From Streptosporangium lutulentum (GTDB lineage: Bacteria > Actinomycetota > Actinomycetes > Streptosporangiales > Streptosporangiaceae): DNA of 64,000 nucleotides. How positions within the stretch are numbered: position 1 is the first letter of the stretch; each line of letters begins with the position of its first letter. The notes beneath the pieces were generated by a model, which was not told the DNA's origin, searched no databases, and saw nothing but the letters and a program-made list of their open reading frames with translations. The position numbers were made by a program, and so were the translations under genes. Where the stretch lies: NCBI RefSeq assembly GCF_030811455.1, contig NZ_JAUSQU010000001.1, positions 4,588,001 to 4,652,000 of the forward strand. The letters run 5' to 3'. Positions 11,161-20,456 of the stretch are shown one piece after another.

Positions 11161-11810
11161 TGAGATACCAAGATCTGCACAATGAGATGATCAACGGTAC
11201 GGCGCGCGGCTCCCTTCCCGGATGGGCGGGACAGGTTCTCAGGGCCATCGGCTCCGGCGACTCGCCGATCACCGCCGTCCGCCATCCGCTGGGCTTCCTC
11301 TGCCTGCCGCTGGAGCGGACCGAGGAGTACGGCGTGTGCGTGCACGTCTGGTCCGGCGCGCTTCCGCACGCCTCCTCCACCACCTCGCAGATCCACTGTC
11401 ACAGCTGGGACCTGCTCAGCCACGTGCTGTACGGCCGGGTGGAGAACGTCCGCACCGACGTCAGCGACAGCGACACAACCTCGGCCGCCACCCACCGGAT
11501 CTTCGAGGTGGTCAGCGAGCCCGACGGCGACCACATCCGGCCGACCTCGCGCACCGTCAGGTGCGAGAGGGAGACGAGCGAGGTGTTCGGCCCCGGCGAG
11601 ACCTACACGCTGCCGGCCGGGGTGTTTCACGCCAGCCTGATTCCCGGCGACGGCGAGACGGCGACGATCGCGCTCGGCCGGAGCCGGCCGGGCCACAGCG
11701 ACCTGTCGCTGGGCCCGCCGGACCTGCCCGCCCACCTCATCTCCCGCTACCGTTGCGACGCGCGGGAGACCGCCCGCGTCGCGCTGCACGCCGCCCGGCA
11801 CCTGGTCTAG
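11160..11810 (+). CDS. Cupin-fold metal-binding protein, operon gene 2
   Basis: 216-residue protein with both cupin motifs. Motif 1 is HCHSWDLLSHVLYG (about 78-91) with an H-x-H pair and a further His; motif 2 is GETYTLPAGVFH (about 149-160). It resembles the cysteine-dioxygenase-like branch in length, but the substrate is unknown. The ATG shares its A with the TGA of the upstream membrane protein gene (TGATG), and 9 nt separate it from the phosphatase gene downstream, so the three are almost certainly one operon. The metal ligands look intact, favouring enzymatic activity over a purely structural role. Confidence 0.75.
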   Translation: MRYQDLHNEMINGTARGSLPGWAGQVLRAIGSGDSPITAVRHPLGFLCLPLERTEEYGVCVHVWSGALPHASSTTSQIHCHSWDLLSHVLYGRVENVRTDVSDSDTTSAATHRIFEVVSEPDGDHIRPTSRTVRCERETSEVFGPGETYTLPAGVFHASLIPGDGETATIALGRSRPGHSDLSLGPPDLPAHLISRYRCDARETARVALHAARHLV

Positions 11811-11819
11811 GAGGACCGC

Positions 11820-12641
11820 ATGGCCAGTGACACGGATCTGGAGCACGCCCGGCGGATCGCCGTCGACGCCGCGGAGGCGGCCGGGCTGCTGCTCTCCGCG
11901 GGGACCTGCGGGATCGTCGAGATCAACTCCAAGGGCGATCACGGCGACGTGGTCACCAACCTGGACCTGGCCGCGGAGAAGCTGCTGCTCGAACGGGTGC
12001 TGGCCGCCTTCCCCGATCACGCGGTGATCGCCGAGGAGTCGGGGAAGGCGGGCGAGACGGGATCCGGGTGGACCTGGGTCATCGACCCGCTCGACGGCAC
12101 CAACAACGTCGCGATCGGCCTGCCGCTGTACGCCGTGGGCCTGGCCCTGTGCCGGGCCGGGCTGCCGGAGCTCGGGGTCGTGCACGAACCGGTGACCGGC
12201 AGGACCTGGTCGGCGATACGGGGACGGGGTGCCCTCGGCCCCGGGGGTCCGCTGACCGTCCCGCCCTACCGCCCCACCGCTCACGGTCCCGTGCTCGCCT
12301 GGATCCAGGGGTACGGCGTGCGGCGCGGCGACGCCGTGGCGGGGGCGCTGAAGGCGGAGCTGGACGAGCGTGCCCGCCGGGTTCTGAGACTCTGGGCTCC
12401 GCTGCTCGCCTGGGTGATGCTCGCCCGGGGGGACATCGACGGGATCATCGGCTACCGGACCGGGATCGTCGACCTGCCCGGCGGCCTGCTCATCGCGCGA
12501 GAGGCGGGAGCGCTGGTCACGGCCTACGACGGCACGCCCTTCGACGCCTCGCTGTCGGGCGACGAACACGATTTCGTCGCGAGCAGGCCCGGGCTCCTGC
12601 CCGACCTGCTGGAGCTCGTCAGGGAGGGGGTCAGGCGGTGA
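11820..12641 (+). CDS. Inositol monophosphatase-family phosphatase, operon gene 3
   Basis: 273 residues, typical of Mg-dependent IMPase/CysQ/FBPase-like sugar or nucleotide phosphatases. Metal ligands are visible in AEESG (about 71-75) and the signature WVIDPLDGTNN (about 86-96); the C-terminal motif VDLPGGLLIAREAG (about 217-230) keeps the Asp of the usual WDxAAG. GGAGG lies just before the ATG. Substrate could be an inositol phosphate, a sugar phosphate or a bis-phosphate nucleotide such as PAP. It ends the operon and its last 11 nt overlap the 3' end of the convergent permease gene. Confidence 0.85.
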   Translation: MASDTDLEHARRIAVDAAEAAGLLLSAGTCGIVEINSKGDHGDVVTNLDLAAEKLLLERVLAAFPDHAVIAEESGKAGETGSGWTWVIDPLDGTNNVAIGLPLYAVGLALCRAGLPELGVVHEPVTGRTWSAIRGRGALGPGGPLTVPPYRPTAHGPVLAWIQGYGVRRGDAVAGALKAELDERARRVLRLWAPLLAWVMLARGDIDGIIGYRTGIVDLPGGLLIAREAGALVTAYDGTPFDASLSGDEHDFVASRPGLLPDLLELVREGVRR

Positions 12642-13812
12642 GCAGCAAGGCCCCCACGGTCGCGCCCACGCCGACCACGGCCAGTCCGGCCCCGGCCAGG
12701 ACGAACGTCGGTATCGGCACCCGCACCCCGCTCCGGCGGCACCACTCGAACCACAGCAGGATGGCGAGCGAGGCCCACGGGGTGATCACCGATCCGACGT
12801 TGGTGCCGATGAGCAGGGCCAGCAGCTGGTCCTGGTTACCCATGGGGATGACCTTCTCCACCGCGGTGTAGGCGGGCAGGTTGTTGATCAGGTTGGCGAG
12901 TCCGGCGCCCACGGCCGACGCCCGGTAGGCCCCCTCGGCGCCGTCACCGGTCCCGGCCAGGGCGCTCGTCACCTCCGACAGGCCGTACCGGCTCAGGGTG
13001 GGGATCACCAGGAACAGGCCGGTGACGAAGACCAGCAGCTGCCACGGAAACAGCGCGACGGTGAGCTTGGAGCGGTCACGCCAGGCGAAGGCGGCGATCA
13101 TCAGCATCGCGGCGGCCAGGGCGGCCACCTCGATCGGCAGCTCCAGCAGGATGGCGGCGATGAACAGCAGGCACACCACGGCCGCCGTACGGAACAGCAC
13201 CGGGTCGGCGATCGGCTCGGGGACCGGCGGGTCGTAGCGGTCGGCGCCGCGCCGGCCGCGCCGCCAGAAGAACACCCACAGGAAGACCATGGTGACCGCG
13301 ATGGAGACGAGCTGCGGGAACCAGAGCCGCCCGGCGAACTCCTGGACGGACATGTCCAGCCGTTCCATGGCCAGCAGGTTGGTCAGGTTCGAGATCGGCA
13401 GAAGCAGGCTGGCGGTGTTGGCCAGCCAGACGGTGGTCATGGCCAGCGGCAGCGCGGCGATCCCGGTCCTGGCCGCCAGGGCGAGCATGACGGGCGTCAG
13501 CAGCACCGCCGTCGTGTCCAGGTTCAGGAACATGGTGACCAGCGAGGCGAAGGCCGTGCACAGCAGGAAGAGCGCGACGTAGTTCCCCCGGCCCGCCGCC
13601 GCCATCCGGGTCGCGATCACGTCGAAGACCTGAGCCTCCTTGGTCAACTCCGCGAGGATGACCACGGCGCCGAGGAACAGCAGGATGGGCGCGATCCGCT
13701 CCATCTGCCCCAGGGCCTCCCCCGCCGGGAGCAGTCCGGTGGCGACGAACAGCAGCCCCAGCCCGAGCAGGCCGATCCGGATTCGGTCCAGAACACTCAA
13801 TCGCCGCAACAC
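12631..13812 (-). CDS. SLC13/ArsB-type anion permease
   Basis: Integral membrane permease of the ArsB/NhaD/SLC13 ion-transporter superfamily, about 393 residues with 10-11 hydrophobic segments. Family hallmarks include LNLDTTAVLLTPVMLAL, a hairpin region LPISNLTNLLA and a second inverted-repeat half with NLINNLPAY and GTNVGSVITPWAS. The frame is open to 13875; the GTG at 13812 (VLRRLSVLDRIRIG) gives a natural N-terminus, although the ribosome-binding site is weak. It is divergent from the TIR-WD40 giant and convergent with the phosphatase, overlapping it by 11 nt. Likely substrates are arsenite, dicarboxylate or another anion; no ars genes are nearby. Confidence 0.82.
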   Translation of the reverse strand: MLRRLSVLDRIRIGLLGLGLLFVATGLLPAGEALGQMERIAPILLFLGAVVILAELTKEAQVFDVIATRMAAAGRGNYVALFLLCTAFASLVTMFLNLDTTAVLLTPVMLALAARTGIAALPLAMTTVWLANTASLLLPISNLTNLLAMERLDMSVQEFAGRLWFPQLVSIAVTMVFLWVFFWRRGRRGADRYDPPVPEPIADPVLFRTAAVVCLLFIAAILLELPIEVAALAAAMLMIAAFAWRDRSKLTVALFPWQLLVFVTGLFLVIPTLSRYGLSEVTSALAGTGDGAEGAYRASAVGAGLANLINNLPAYTAVEKVIPMGNQDQLLALLIGTNVGSVITPWASLAILLWFEWCRRSGVRVPIPTFVLAGAGLAVVGVGATVGALLLTA

Positions 13813-13934
13813 AATCTGACATGATCCACGAGACCGGCTCGGATTGCACGCGCCCTCTTGATCGAAACACTCCAAAACCCCGCAACGGCGGGCGATACTG
13901 AACTGCGGGCGCGGTGGCGACGGATGGGGACGCG

Positions 13935-16900
13935 ATGGCTCGGGACGACAGGCCGATCGACATCTTCGTCAGTTACTCCCCCGCCGACGAACGCTGGGCC
14001 TCCTGGATCGCGTGGGAGCTGGAGGCCGCCGGATACCGGACGATGATCCAGGCCTGGGACTTCGTCCCGGGCACGCAGTTCATCGAGTTCATGGACCGCG
14101 GCGTCAGCGAGGCCGCCCTGGTGGTGGCGGTGCTGTCGCGAAACTACCTCAGGTCGCGCTGGGGGCGGATGGAGTGGCAGGCCGCGCTCCGCGCCGACCC
14201 GGAGAACCCCTCCAACAAGCTGGTGACGATCAGGCTGGAAGACTGCCCGCTGGAAGGGCTGCTGTCCACGATCACCTGGGTGGACCTGGTCGGCGTCGCC
14301 GATCCCGGCCAGGCGCGTGCGCTGCTGCTCGACCGCATCGCCCAGGCACTGGCGGGCCGGGCCAAACCGCTGGAGCGGCCGTCGTTCCCCAACGGCCCCA
14401 CGCCCATCCCCGGCCAGGTTCTCTCCGCGTCCTTCCGGCGCGAGACCTCACGGACGCGCCGTACCCCGGTGGCGCCGCCCGCCTATCCGGCCGGGCCGTC
14501 GACGCACGCCCCGCGCGAGTCGATCACGCTGCTGCACATCGCGGGTTCCCGATTCGGACGAGGGCTGGCCGAGGAGGGCGAGCCCCTGACGGCCGAGGAG
14601 CTTCAGCCGAGGATCTGGGCGGATCTGACCCGGCTGCGAGACGCCGGGCTGCCCCGTCCCGACCTGATGGTGGTGACCGGTGACCTGACCGAGTCGGGCA
14701 GCCGCAGGGAGTTCGGCGAGGCCGCGGCCTTCCTGACCGGGCTGCGGGTGCTGCTCGGCCTCGAACCGCAACGCCTGATCGTCGTTCCCGGGCCGAGAGA
14801 CATCACGAAGGCGGCCAGCCGGGCCTACTTCAGCAACTGCGAAGCCGACGACATCCGCCCCCAACCTCCCTACTGGCCGAAATGGCGGCACTTCACCGGC
14901 CTGTTCGAGGAGCTCTACCTGGGACTCGACGGCCCGGAGTTCGACAGCGCCCAGCCCTGGACGCTCTTCTCCGTGCCGGAGCTCAAGGTCGTGCTCGTCG
15001 GCCTGAACTCCACCATGGCGATGAGCCATCGCGAGGAGGATCTGTACGGCTTCGTGGGCGAGGCGCAGGCCGCGTGGTTCGCCGAGCGGCTGCGGCCGTT
15101 CGAGGAGTCGGGCTGGCTGCGGATCGGCGCGATCGGCCACCCGCCGTCGCCGTCCCGCCTGCGCGACACCTCGACGCTCGAACACCTGCTGGGCGGCCGG
15201 CTCAACCTGCTGCTGCACGGGGCGGGCGAGGGGAGCCTGGAGAGCCTGCCCTGCCTGCCCGCACCCGGCCCCGGCCGCCATCAGCTCATCGAGGTGACCG
15301 CCACCGGCCTGCGCCGCTGGGACCGCGACGGGGGGGAGATCGCCCCCGCCGAGGAGATCTCGCGCCGCTGGCACGCGACAGGGCTGACCTTCTCGTCGGG
15401 AAAGATCGCGCCCGGACTGCCCCCGCAGCCCCTCCCCGCCGCCGAGCCCGAGCGGACCGCGAGCCCGGCCGCGCTGCTGCTGGAGCGGATCGCGGAGGTC
15501 TGCGAGGCCAGGCACGAACGGGTGAAGATCAGGAGAGTCGCCGACGAGGTCCCGCAACTGCTGGTCACCTACCCCGAGGACGGCTTCATCAGGCAGCTCA
15601 GGATAGGCGCGCACGTCGGCGAGATGACCTCCGGCGACGTGGAGGCGTTCGCCAGGCAGATTCACGCCTCAGGGCTGGAGCACGGCGCCGAACTGATCTA
15701 CCAGGGCCCGCCGCCCGCTCAGGTGCTCCGCGAGGAGATGACCCGGCGAGGGCTGCGGCTGCGCAGCTTCACCGAGTTCCAGGGCCTGCTCGACCTGACG
15801 GGATACGTGGCCGACCAGACGGCGCGGCTGCTCGCGGACCGGCGCTACCCGCACGAGCTGTACGTCGCGCAGCGCTTCAGGGAGCTGGACCGGCCCGGCC
15901 AGCTGGTCAAGGACGGGCTCACCGACGAGCTGATGCGGCTGCTGGCCACCGACCACGGCCGGTTCCTGCTGGTGCTGGGCGACTTCGGGCACGGCAAGAC
16001 CTTCGCCCTGCGCGAGCTGGCCAGGCGGATCCCGATGGAGCTGCCCCACCTGGCGCCCATCCTGATCGAGCTGCGCGCGCTGGACAAGGCGCACTCGGTG
16101 GACGGCCTGGTCGCCGCGCACCTGGCCAACCACGGCGAGGACGTCATCGATCTGAAGGCCTTCCACTACATGCTCCGCCAGGGGCGCATCGTGCTGCTGT
16201 TCGACGGATTCGACGAGCTGGTGACCCGGATGACCTACGAGCGGGCCGCCGATCACCTGGACACGCTGCTGCAGGCCGCCGAGGACAAAGCGAAGATCAT
16301 CGTGGCCAGCCGCACCCAGCACTTCAAGTCCAGCGCCCAGGTGCTCACCAAGCTCGGCGAGAAGGTGGGGCTCCTGCCGCAGCGGCGCGTCCTCAGCGTC
16401 GAGAACTTCACCCGCCTGCAGATCCACTCCTACCTCGTCAACCGCTACGACGGCGACAAGAGCGCGGCACAGGACCGCTTCTCGCTGATGAGCGACATCG
16501 AGGACCTGCTCGGGCTGGCCAGGAACCCGCGCATGCTCAGCTTCATCGCCGAACTCGACGACCAGCGGCTCGCCACCGTGGCCCAGGCCAAGCACACCAT
16601 CAGCGCGGCGATGCTGTACCAGGAGATCCTGGGCTCCTGGCTCGCCTTCGAGGAGCACCGGGTGAGCGGGGTGCGCGGCACGCCCACCGGGCTGCGCCGC
16701 GAGGAGCTGTGGCAGGCGGTGAGCACGCTGGCGCTGCGGCTGTGGGAGAGCGGCGAGGCCTACCTGCGGCCCGCGGAGCTGGCGGAGGTCGCCGAGACGC
16801 TGACCGGGCTGGCCGACGGGCAGCTTTCCGGCCAGCAGACCGCGCACGCGGTGGGAACCGGCAGCCTCATGGTCCGCACCGAGGAGGGTCTGTTCGGGTT

Positions 16901-19622
16901 CATCCACTCCTCGGTCATGGAATGGCTGGTCGCCCGGCACATCGCCGCGACCCTCGCCGACCCGGTGACCCTGGCGCTCAGGCCGCTGTCACAGCTCACG
17001 GTCGAGTTCCTGTGCGACCTGGCCGACGTGCGCGCCTGCCAGGCGTGGGCCACCGAGGTGCTCGCCACCCCCGGCGCGGACGACGTCTCCCGGGCCAACG
17101 CCATCAAGATCACGACCAGGCTGCGTACCCCGGCGATGTCCGACCTGCGCGGGGCCAACCTGCGGGGCGAGGACCTGTCCTCGCGTGACCTTCGGGAGGT
17201 GGACCTCACCGGCGCCGACCTGACCGACGCCACCCTGGTCGGCACCGACCTGTCCCGCGCCGTGCTCCGCGGCGCCCGGCTGAACGGGGCCCGGCTGGAC
17301 GAGGCGAAGCTCACCGGCGCCGACCTGCGCGGCGCCGACCTGACCCGGGCCAGGCTCGCCAGGGCGGACCTGCGGGACGTGTCCCTGGCCGGAAGCCGCT
17401 GGCAGCGGGCGGCGCTGATCGACGTCACCGGTACGGTGCCCGGCATCCCCGAGCTGCGCGGGGCGGCGATCGCACCGGGCCAGCCGGTCGAGACCCAGCT
17501 GGCCCCGGCCGCGATCGGCGTGCCGTACGGCTATCACTTCCAGTTCAGCAGGCTGCCCGATCCCGTCGCCTACAGCCCCGACGGCGAGACCGTGGTGATC
17601 GGCAGCGACGACGGCGGGGTGCTGCTCTGCGACAGCGGCACGGGCCTGCCGATCAAAAATCTGCAGGGCCACCGGGGACGGGTCTACGCCGTCACCTTCA
17701 GCGGCGCGGGAGACCTCCTCGCCACCGGGGCGAGCGAGGGAACGGTCCGGCTCTGGGATCCGGTCACCGCGACCCCCTCCCACGTGCTCACCGGCCATCC
17801 CGACGGGGTGTGGCCGGTGCTGTTCAGTCCCTCGGGGCGGCTGATCGCCGCGGGCGGCGCGGACGGCGTCGTGCGGGTCTGGGACACCGCCACCGGGCTG
17901 CCGCACCGGGAACTGTCAGGCCACGACGCGCCGATCTACACCGCGACCTTCGACGCGGGCGGCGAAACGCTCGTCACCGGCGACGCGAACGGGACCATCC
18001 GGATGTGGAACGTACGGACCGGCGAGATCCGCCGGACCCTGATCGGGCACCGCGGCGCCGTCTACCGCATCGCCTACGACCCCGCCGGCACCGTCCTGGC
18101 CGCGGGCGACCGGGAGGGCGTGGTCCGGATCTGGGATCCCGAGAACGGGCGGATCCTGCACGAGCTGATCGGGCACACGAACAGCGTCTACACGCTGGCC
18201 TTCGCCCCCTCCGGGCAGTTGATGGCGACCGGCGACACCGAGGGCACGATCCTGCTGTGGGACCCGGTCACGGGCGCCTCACGCGGCGCCCGCACCGGCC
18301 ACAGGACGGCCGTCTACCAGGTCGGGTTCAGCCCGGACGGCTCGCTGCTGGCCAGCGCCGACTCCGACGGGACGGTCCACCTGCAGGACGTCACCGGCCG
18401 CCACGAGCGGCTGGAGCTGGCCGGGCACCGAGGTTCCGTCTGGCCGTTCGCGTTCCGGCCCGACGGCGAGCAGCTCGTCACCAGCAGCAACGACGGCACC
18501 ATCCGGCTCTGGGATCCGTCTACCGGGCAGTGCCAGCGCGTCCTCCGCGGTCACGGCCGCAAGATCACCTCAGTCCGGTTCAGCTCCGACGGCAGCATGC
18601 TGGCCACCAGCGGCAACGACGGGGTCGTCCGGGTCTGGGAGCCGCGCACGGGCCGCCGCCTGCGGGAGTTCACCGGGCAGTCCGACCGGCTCATCTCCGC
18701 CGTCTTCAGCCCGACCGACCCCACGCTCGCCACCGCGAGCAACGACGGCGGGGTGCATTTCTGGAACGCCGCCACCGGCGACTACGAGCGCGAACTGCAC
18801 GTCGAAACCGACCACGTCTGGGCGGAGGCGTTCAGCCCCGACGGAGACCACATCGCCACCGCCAACGACGACGACAGCGTCTGCGTCTGGTACCGGGCGA
18901 CGGGCCGCCGGGCCGTCAAGCTCGCCGACCACCGCGGGCGGGTCCGCTCCATAGCGTTCAGCCCCGACGGCCGCTCCGTGGCCACCGGCTGCGACGACCG
19001 GCTGGTGCGGATCTGGGACGTCGAGACCGGCGAGTGCGTCGCGACCCTGGAGGGCCACACCGGCCGGATCTACTCGGTGGCCTTCGGACCCGACGGCACC
19101 AGGCTGGTCAGCGCGAGCAACGACGGCGACGCCCGCGTGTGGGAGCTGCGGCCCGGCAGTCCCGGTCAGGTCAGGCTCCTGCACACGCTCACCCGCCATT
19201 CGGGAGGGCTGTGGTCCGCCGCCTTCAGCCCGGACGGCTCGCTGCTGGCCACCGCGGGCGACGACCTGACCGTGCGGCTCTGGGACACCGCCACCGGCCG
19301 GCACCTGCACGCGCTGACCGGACACACCCACCGCATCTGGTCACTGGCCTTCTCCCCGGCCGGAGACCTGCTGGCCAGCGCGGGCGATGACGGCGCGGTG
19401 ATCCTGTGGAACCTTCCCCTTGGCACCGCTCCCACCCAGCGGGTGGTCCTCCTCGGCCTGCCCGAGGGGTGGGCGGCGATCGCTCCGGACGGCCGCTACA
19501 AACTCGTGGGCGAGGTGACCGGCCAGTTCTGGTACGTCGTCGGCACGCGGAGGTTCGAGCCCGGAGAGCTGGACGACTACCTGCCGGCGATCGGGAAGAT
19601 CCCCCTGGACGCGGAGTTCTGA
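13935..19622 (+). CDS. TIR-pseudo-phosphoesterase-NACHT-pentapeptide-WD40 giant protein
   Basis: 1,895 residues with five regions. A TIR domain (about 7-140; DIFVSYSPADERW) keeps the putative NADase Glu80 in WGRMEW. A calcineurin-like phosphoesterase fold (about 197-460) has lost most metal ligands: LHIAGSRFG replaces the D-x-H motif, VPGPRD replaces GNHD, and LLHGAGEG replaces GHxH. A STAND/NACHT NTPase has Walker A GDFGHGKT (682-689) and Walker B LLFDGFDE (754-761). Pentapeptide repeats A(D/N)LxG span about 1070-1157. About 15 WD40 units span about 1208-1835, followed by a C-terminal cap (GWAAIAPDGRYKL). A GTG at 13914 is an alternative start. This architecture fits a ligand-sensing, oligomerising signalling or abortive-infection protein; the trigger is unknown. 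Confidence 0.9.
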   Translation: MARDDRPIDIFVSYSPADERWASWIAWELEAAGYRTMIQAWDFVPGTQFIEFMDRGVSEAALVVAVLSRNYLRSRWGRMEWQAALRADPENPSNKLVTIRLEDCPLEGLLSTITWVDLVGVADPGQARALLLDRIAQALAGRAKPLERPSFPNGPTPIPGQVLSASFRRETSRTRRTPVAPPAYPAGPSTHAPRESITLLHIAGSRFGRGLAEEGEPLTAEELQPRIWADLTRLRDAGLPRPDLMVVTGDLTESGSRREFGEAAAFLTGLRVLLGLEPQRLIVVPGPRDITKAASRAYFSNCEADDIRPQPPYWPKWRHFTGLFEELYLGLDGPEFDSAQPWTLFSVPELKVVLVGLNSTMAMSHREEDLYGFVGEAQAAWFAERLRPFEESGWLRIGAIGHPPSPSRLRDTSTLEHLLGGRLNLLLHGAGEGSLESLPCLPAPGPGRHQLIEVTATGLRRWDRDGGEIAPAEEISRRWHATGLTFSSGKIAPGLPPQPLPAAEPERTASPAALLLERIAEVCEARHERVKIRRVADEVPQLLVTYPEDGFIRQLRIGAHVGEMTSGDVEAFARQIHASGLEHGAELIYQGPPPAQVLREEMTRRGLRLRSFTEFQGLLDLTGYVADQTARLLADRRYPHELYVAQRFRELDRPGQLVKDGLTDELMRLLATDHGRFLLVLGDFGHGKTFALRELARRIPMELPHLAPILIELRALDKAHSVDGLVAAHLANHGEDVIDLKAFHYMLRQGRIVLLFDGFDELVTRMTYERAADHLDTLLQAAEDKAKIIVASRTQHFKSSAQVLTKLGEKVGLLPQRRVLSVENFTRLQIHSYLVNRYDGDKSAAQDRFSLMSDIEDLLGLARNPRMLSFIAELDDQRLATVAQAKHTISAAMLYQEILGSWLAFEEHRVSGVRGTPTGLRREELWQAVSTLALRLWESGEAYLRPAELAEVAETLTGLADGQLSGQQTAHAVGTGSLMVRTEEGLFGFIHSSVMEWLVARHIAATLADPVTLALRPLSQLTVEFLCDLADVRACQAWATEVLATPGADDVSRANAIKITTRLRTPAMSDLRGANLRGEDLSSRDLREVDLTGADLTDATLVGTDLSRAVLRGARLNGARLDEAKLTGADLRGADLTRARLARADLRDVSLAGSRWQRAALIDVTGTVPGIPELRGAAIAPGQPVETQLAPAAIGVPYGYHFQFSRLPDPVAYSPDGETVVIGSDDGGVLLCDSGTGLPIKNLQGHRGRVYAVTFSGAGDLLATGASEGTVRLWDPVTATPSHVLTGHPDGVWPVLFSPSGRLIAAGGADGVVRVWDTATGLPHRELSGHDAPIYTATFDAGGETLVTGDANGTIRMWNVRTGEIRRTLIGHRGAVYRIAYDPAGTVLAAGDREGVVRIWDPENGRILHELIGHTNSVYTLAFAPSGQLMATGDTEGTILLWDPVTGASRGARTGHRTAVYQVGFSPDGSLLASADSDGTVHLQDVTGRHERLELAGHRGSVWPFAFRPDGEQLVTSSNDGTIRLWDPSTGQCQRVLRGHGRKITSVRFSSDGSMLATSGNDGVVRVWEPRTGRRLREFTGQSDRLISAVFSPTDPTLATASNDGGVHFWNAATGDYERELHVETDHVWAEAFSPDGDHIATANDDDSVCVWYRATGRRAVKLADHRGRVRSIAFSPDGRSVATGCDDRLVRIWDVETGECVATLEGHTGRIYSVAFGPDGTRLVSASNDGDARVWELRPGSPGQVRLLHTLTRHSGGLWSAAFSPDGSLLATAGDDLTVRLWDTATGRHLHALTGHTHRIWSLAFSPAGDLLASAGDDGAVILWNLPLGTAPTQRVVLLGLPEGWAAIAPDGRYKLVGEVTGQFWYVVGTRRFEPGELDDYLPAIGKIPLDAEF

Positions 19623-19655
19623 CCCCCGCCGGGGAACCCGCCGTCGCCCGGTGAT

Positions 19656-19822
19656 CCGGCAGCCCGCCGAGGCTCCGGTCGCCGTTCGGAGATCGACGAC
19701 CGCCCGGAGTCGTGATCGCCGTCCACCCGGGGGCCCGGCAGCCCGCCGAGGCTCCGGTCGCCGTTCGGAGATCGACGACCGTCCGAGGGCCCGGGGAGCG
19801 GCCGGAGTCGTGATCGCCGTCC
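19656..19822. repeat. Duplicated 47-bp and 21-bp modules
   Basis: A 47-bp module at 19656-19702 recurs exactly at 19735-19781. A 21-bp module (ccggagtcgtgatcgccgtcc) at 19704-19724 recurs at 19802-19822. They fill the convergent spacer between the WD40 giant and coaE. No gene is visible there. Confidence 0.85.
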
Positions 19823-19825
19823 GGC

Positions 19826-20425
19826 TCAGGACGCGGCGCGGGCGATCAGCTCGGACCAGACCTCGTCCACCCGGGCCTGGAGCTCCTCCAGCGAGCCCTC
19901 GTTCGACACTACGATGTCCGCGAGCTTCAGGCGGTTCTCCCTGGTCGCCTGGGCGGCGAACCGGGCCCTGACGTCCTGCTCGTTCATGCCGCGCAGCTCG
20001 ACCAGCCGGGCGAGGCGAACCTCGTCGGAGGCGTCCACGACGACCACCACGTCGTACATCGGGGCCAGGTTGTTCTCCGCCAGCAACGGCACGTCATAAA
20101 CCATGATCGCGTCGTCGTCCGTCTGCTCCTGCAGCTCGGCGACCCGCGCCCCGACCAGCGGGTGCACGATGGCGTTGAGGGAGGCCAGCTTCTCCGAGTC
20201 GGCGAAGACGATCGAACCCAGCCTCTCCCGGTTGAGCGACCCGTCCTCGTGCAGCACTTCGGTGCCGAAGACCCCGGCCACGTGCGCCAGCCCGGCCGTG
20301 CCCGGCTCGACCACCTCGCGGGCGATCTTGTCGGCGTCGATCAGCACGGCGCCGCAGGCGGCCAGCCGCCGGGAGACCTCGCTCTTGCCCGACCCGATAC
20401 CGCCGGTAAGTCCCACCTTCAACAT
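19826..20425 (-). CDS. coaE: Dephospho-CoA kinase
   Basis: Catalyses the last step of coenzyme A synthesis, ATP-dependent phosphorylation of dephospho-CoA. The 199-residue protein opens with [20 protein letters not shown], a perfect P-loop, followed by [11 protein letters not shown] (the DAD motif) and [15 protein letters not shown]. Length matches single-domain bacterial CoaE. An ATG at 20437 (MLRIMLK) is also possible; 20425 gives the canonical N-terminus. The longer upstream frame runs through the 42-bp tandem repeats and is spurious. Confidence 0.95.
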   Translation of the reverse strand: MLKVGLTGGIGSGKSEVSRRLAACGAVLIDADKIAREVVEPGTAGLAHVAGVFGTEVLHEDGSLNRERLGSIVFADSEKLASLNAIVHPLVGARVAELQEQTDDDAIMVYDVPLLAENNLAPMYDVVVVVDASDEVRLARLVELRGMNEQDVRARFAAQATRENRLKLADIVVSNEGSLEELQARVDEVWSELIARAAS

Positions 20426-20456
20426 GATCCGCAGCATACGCCGTACGGCCCGCGGC

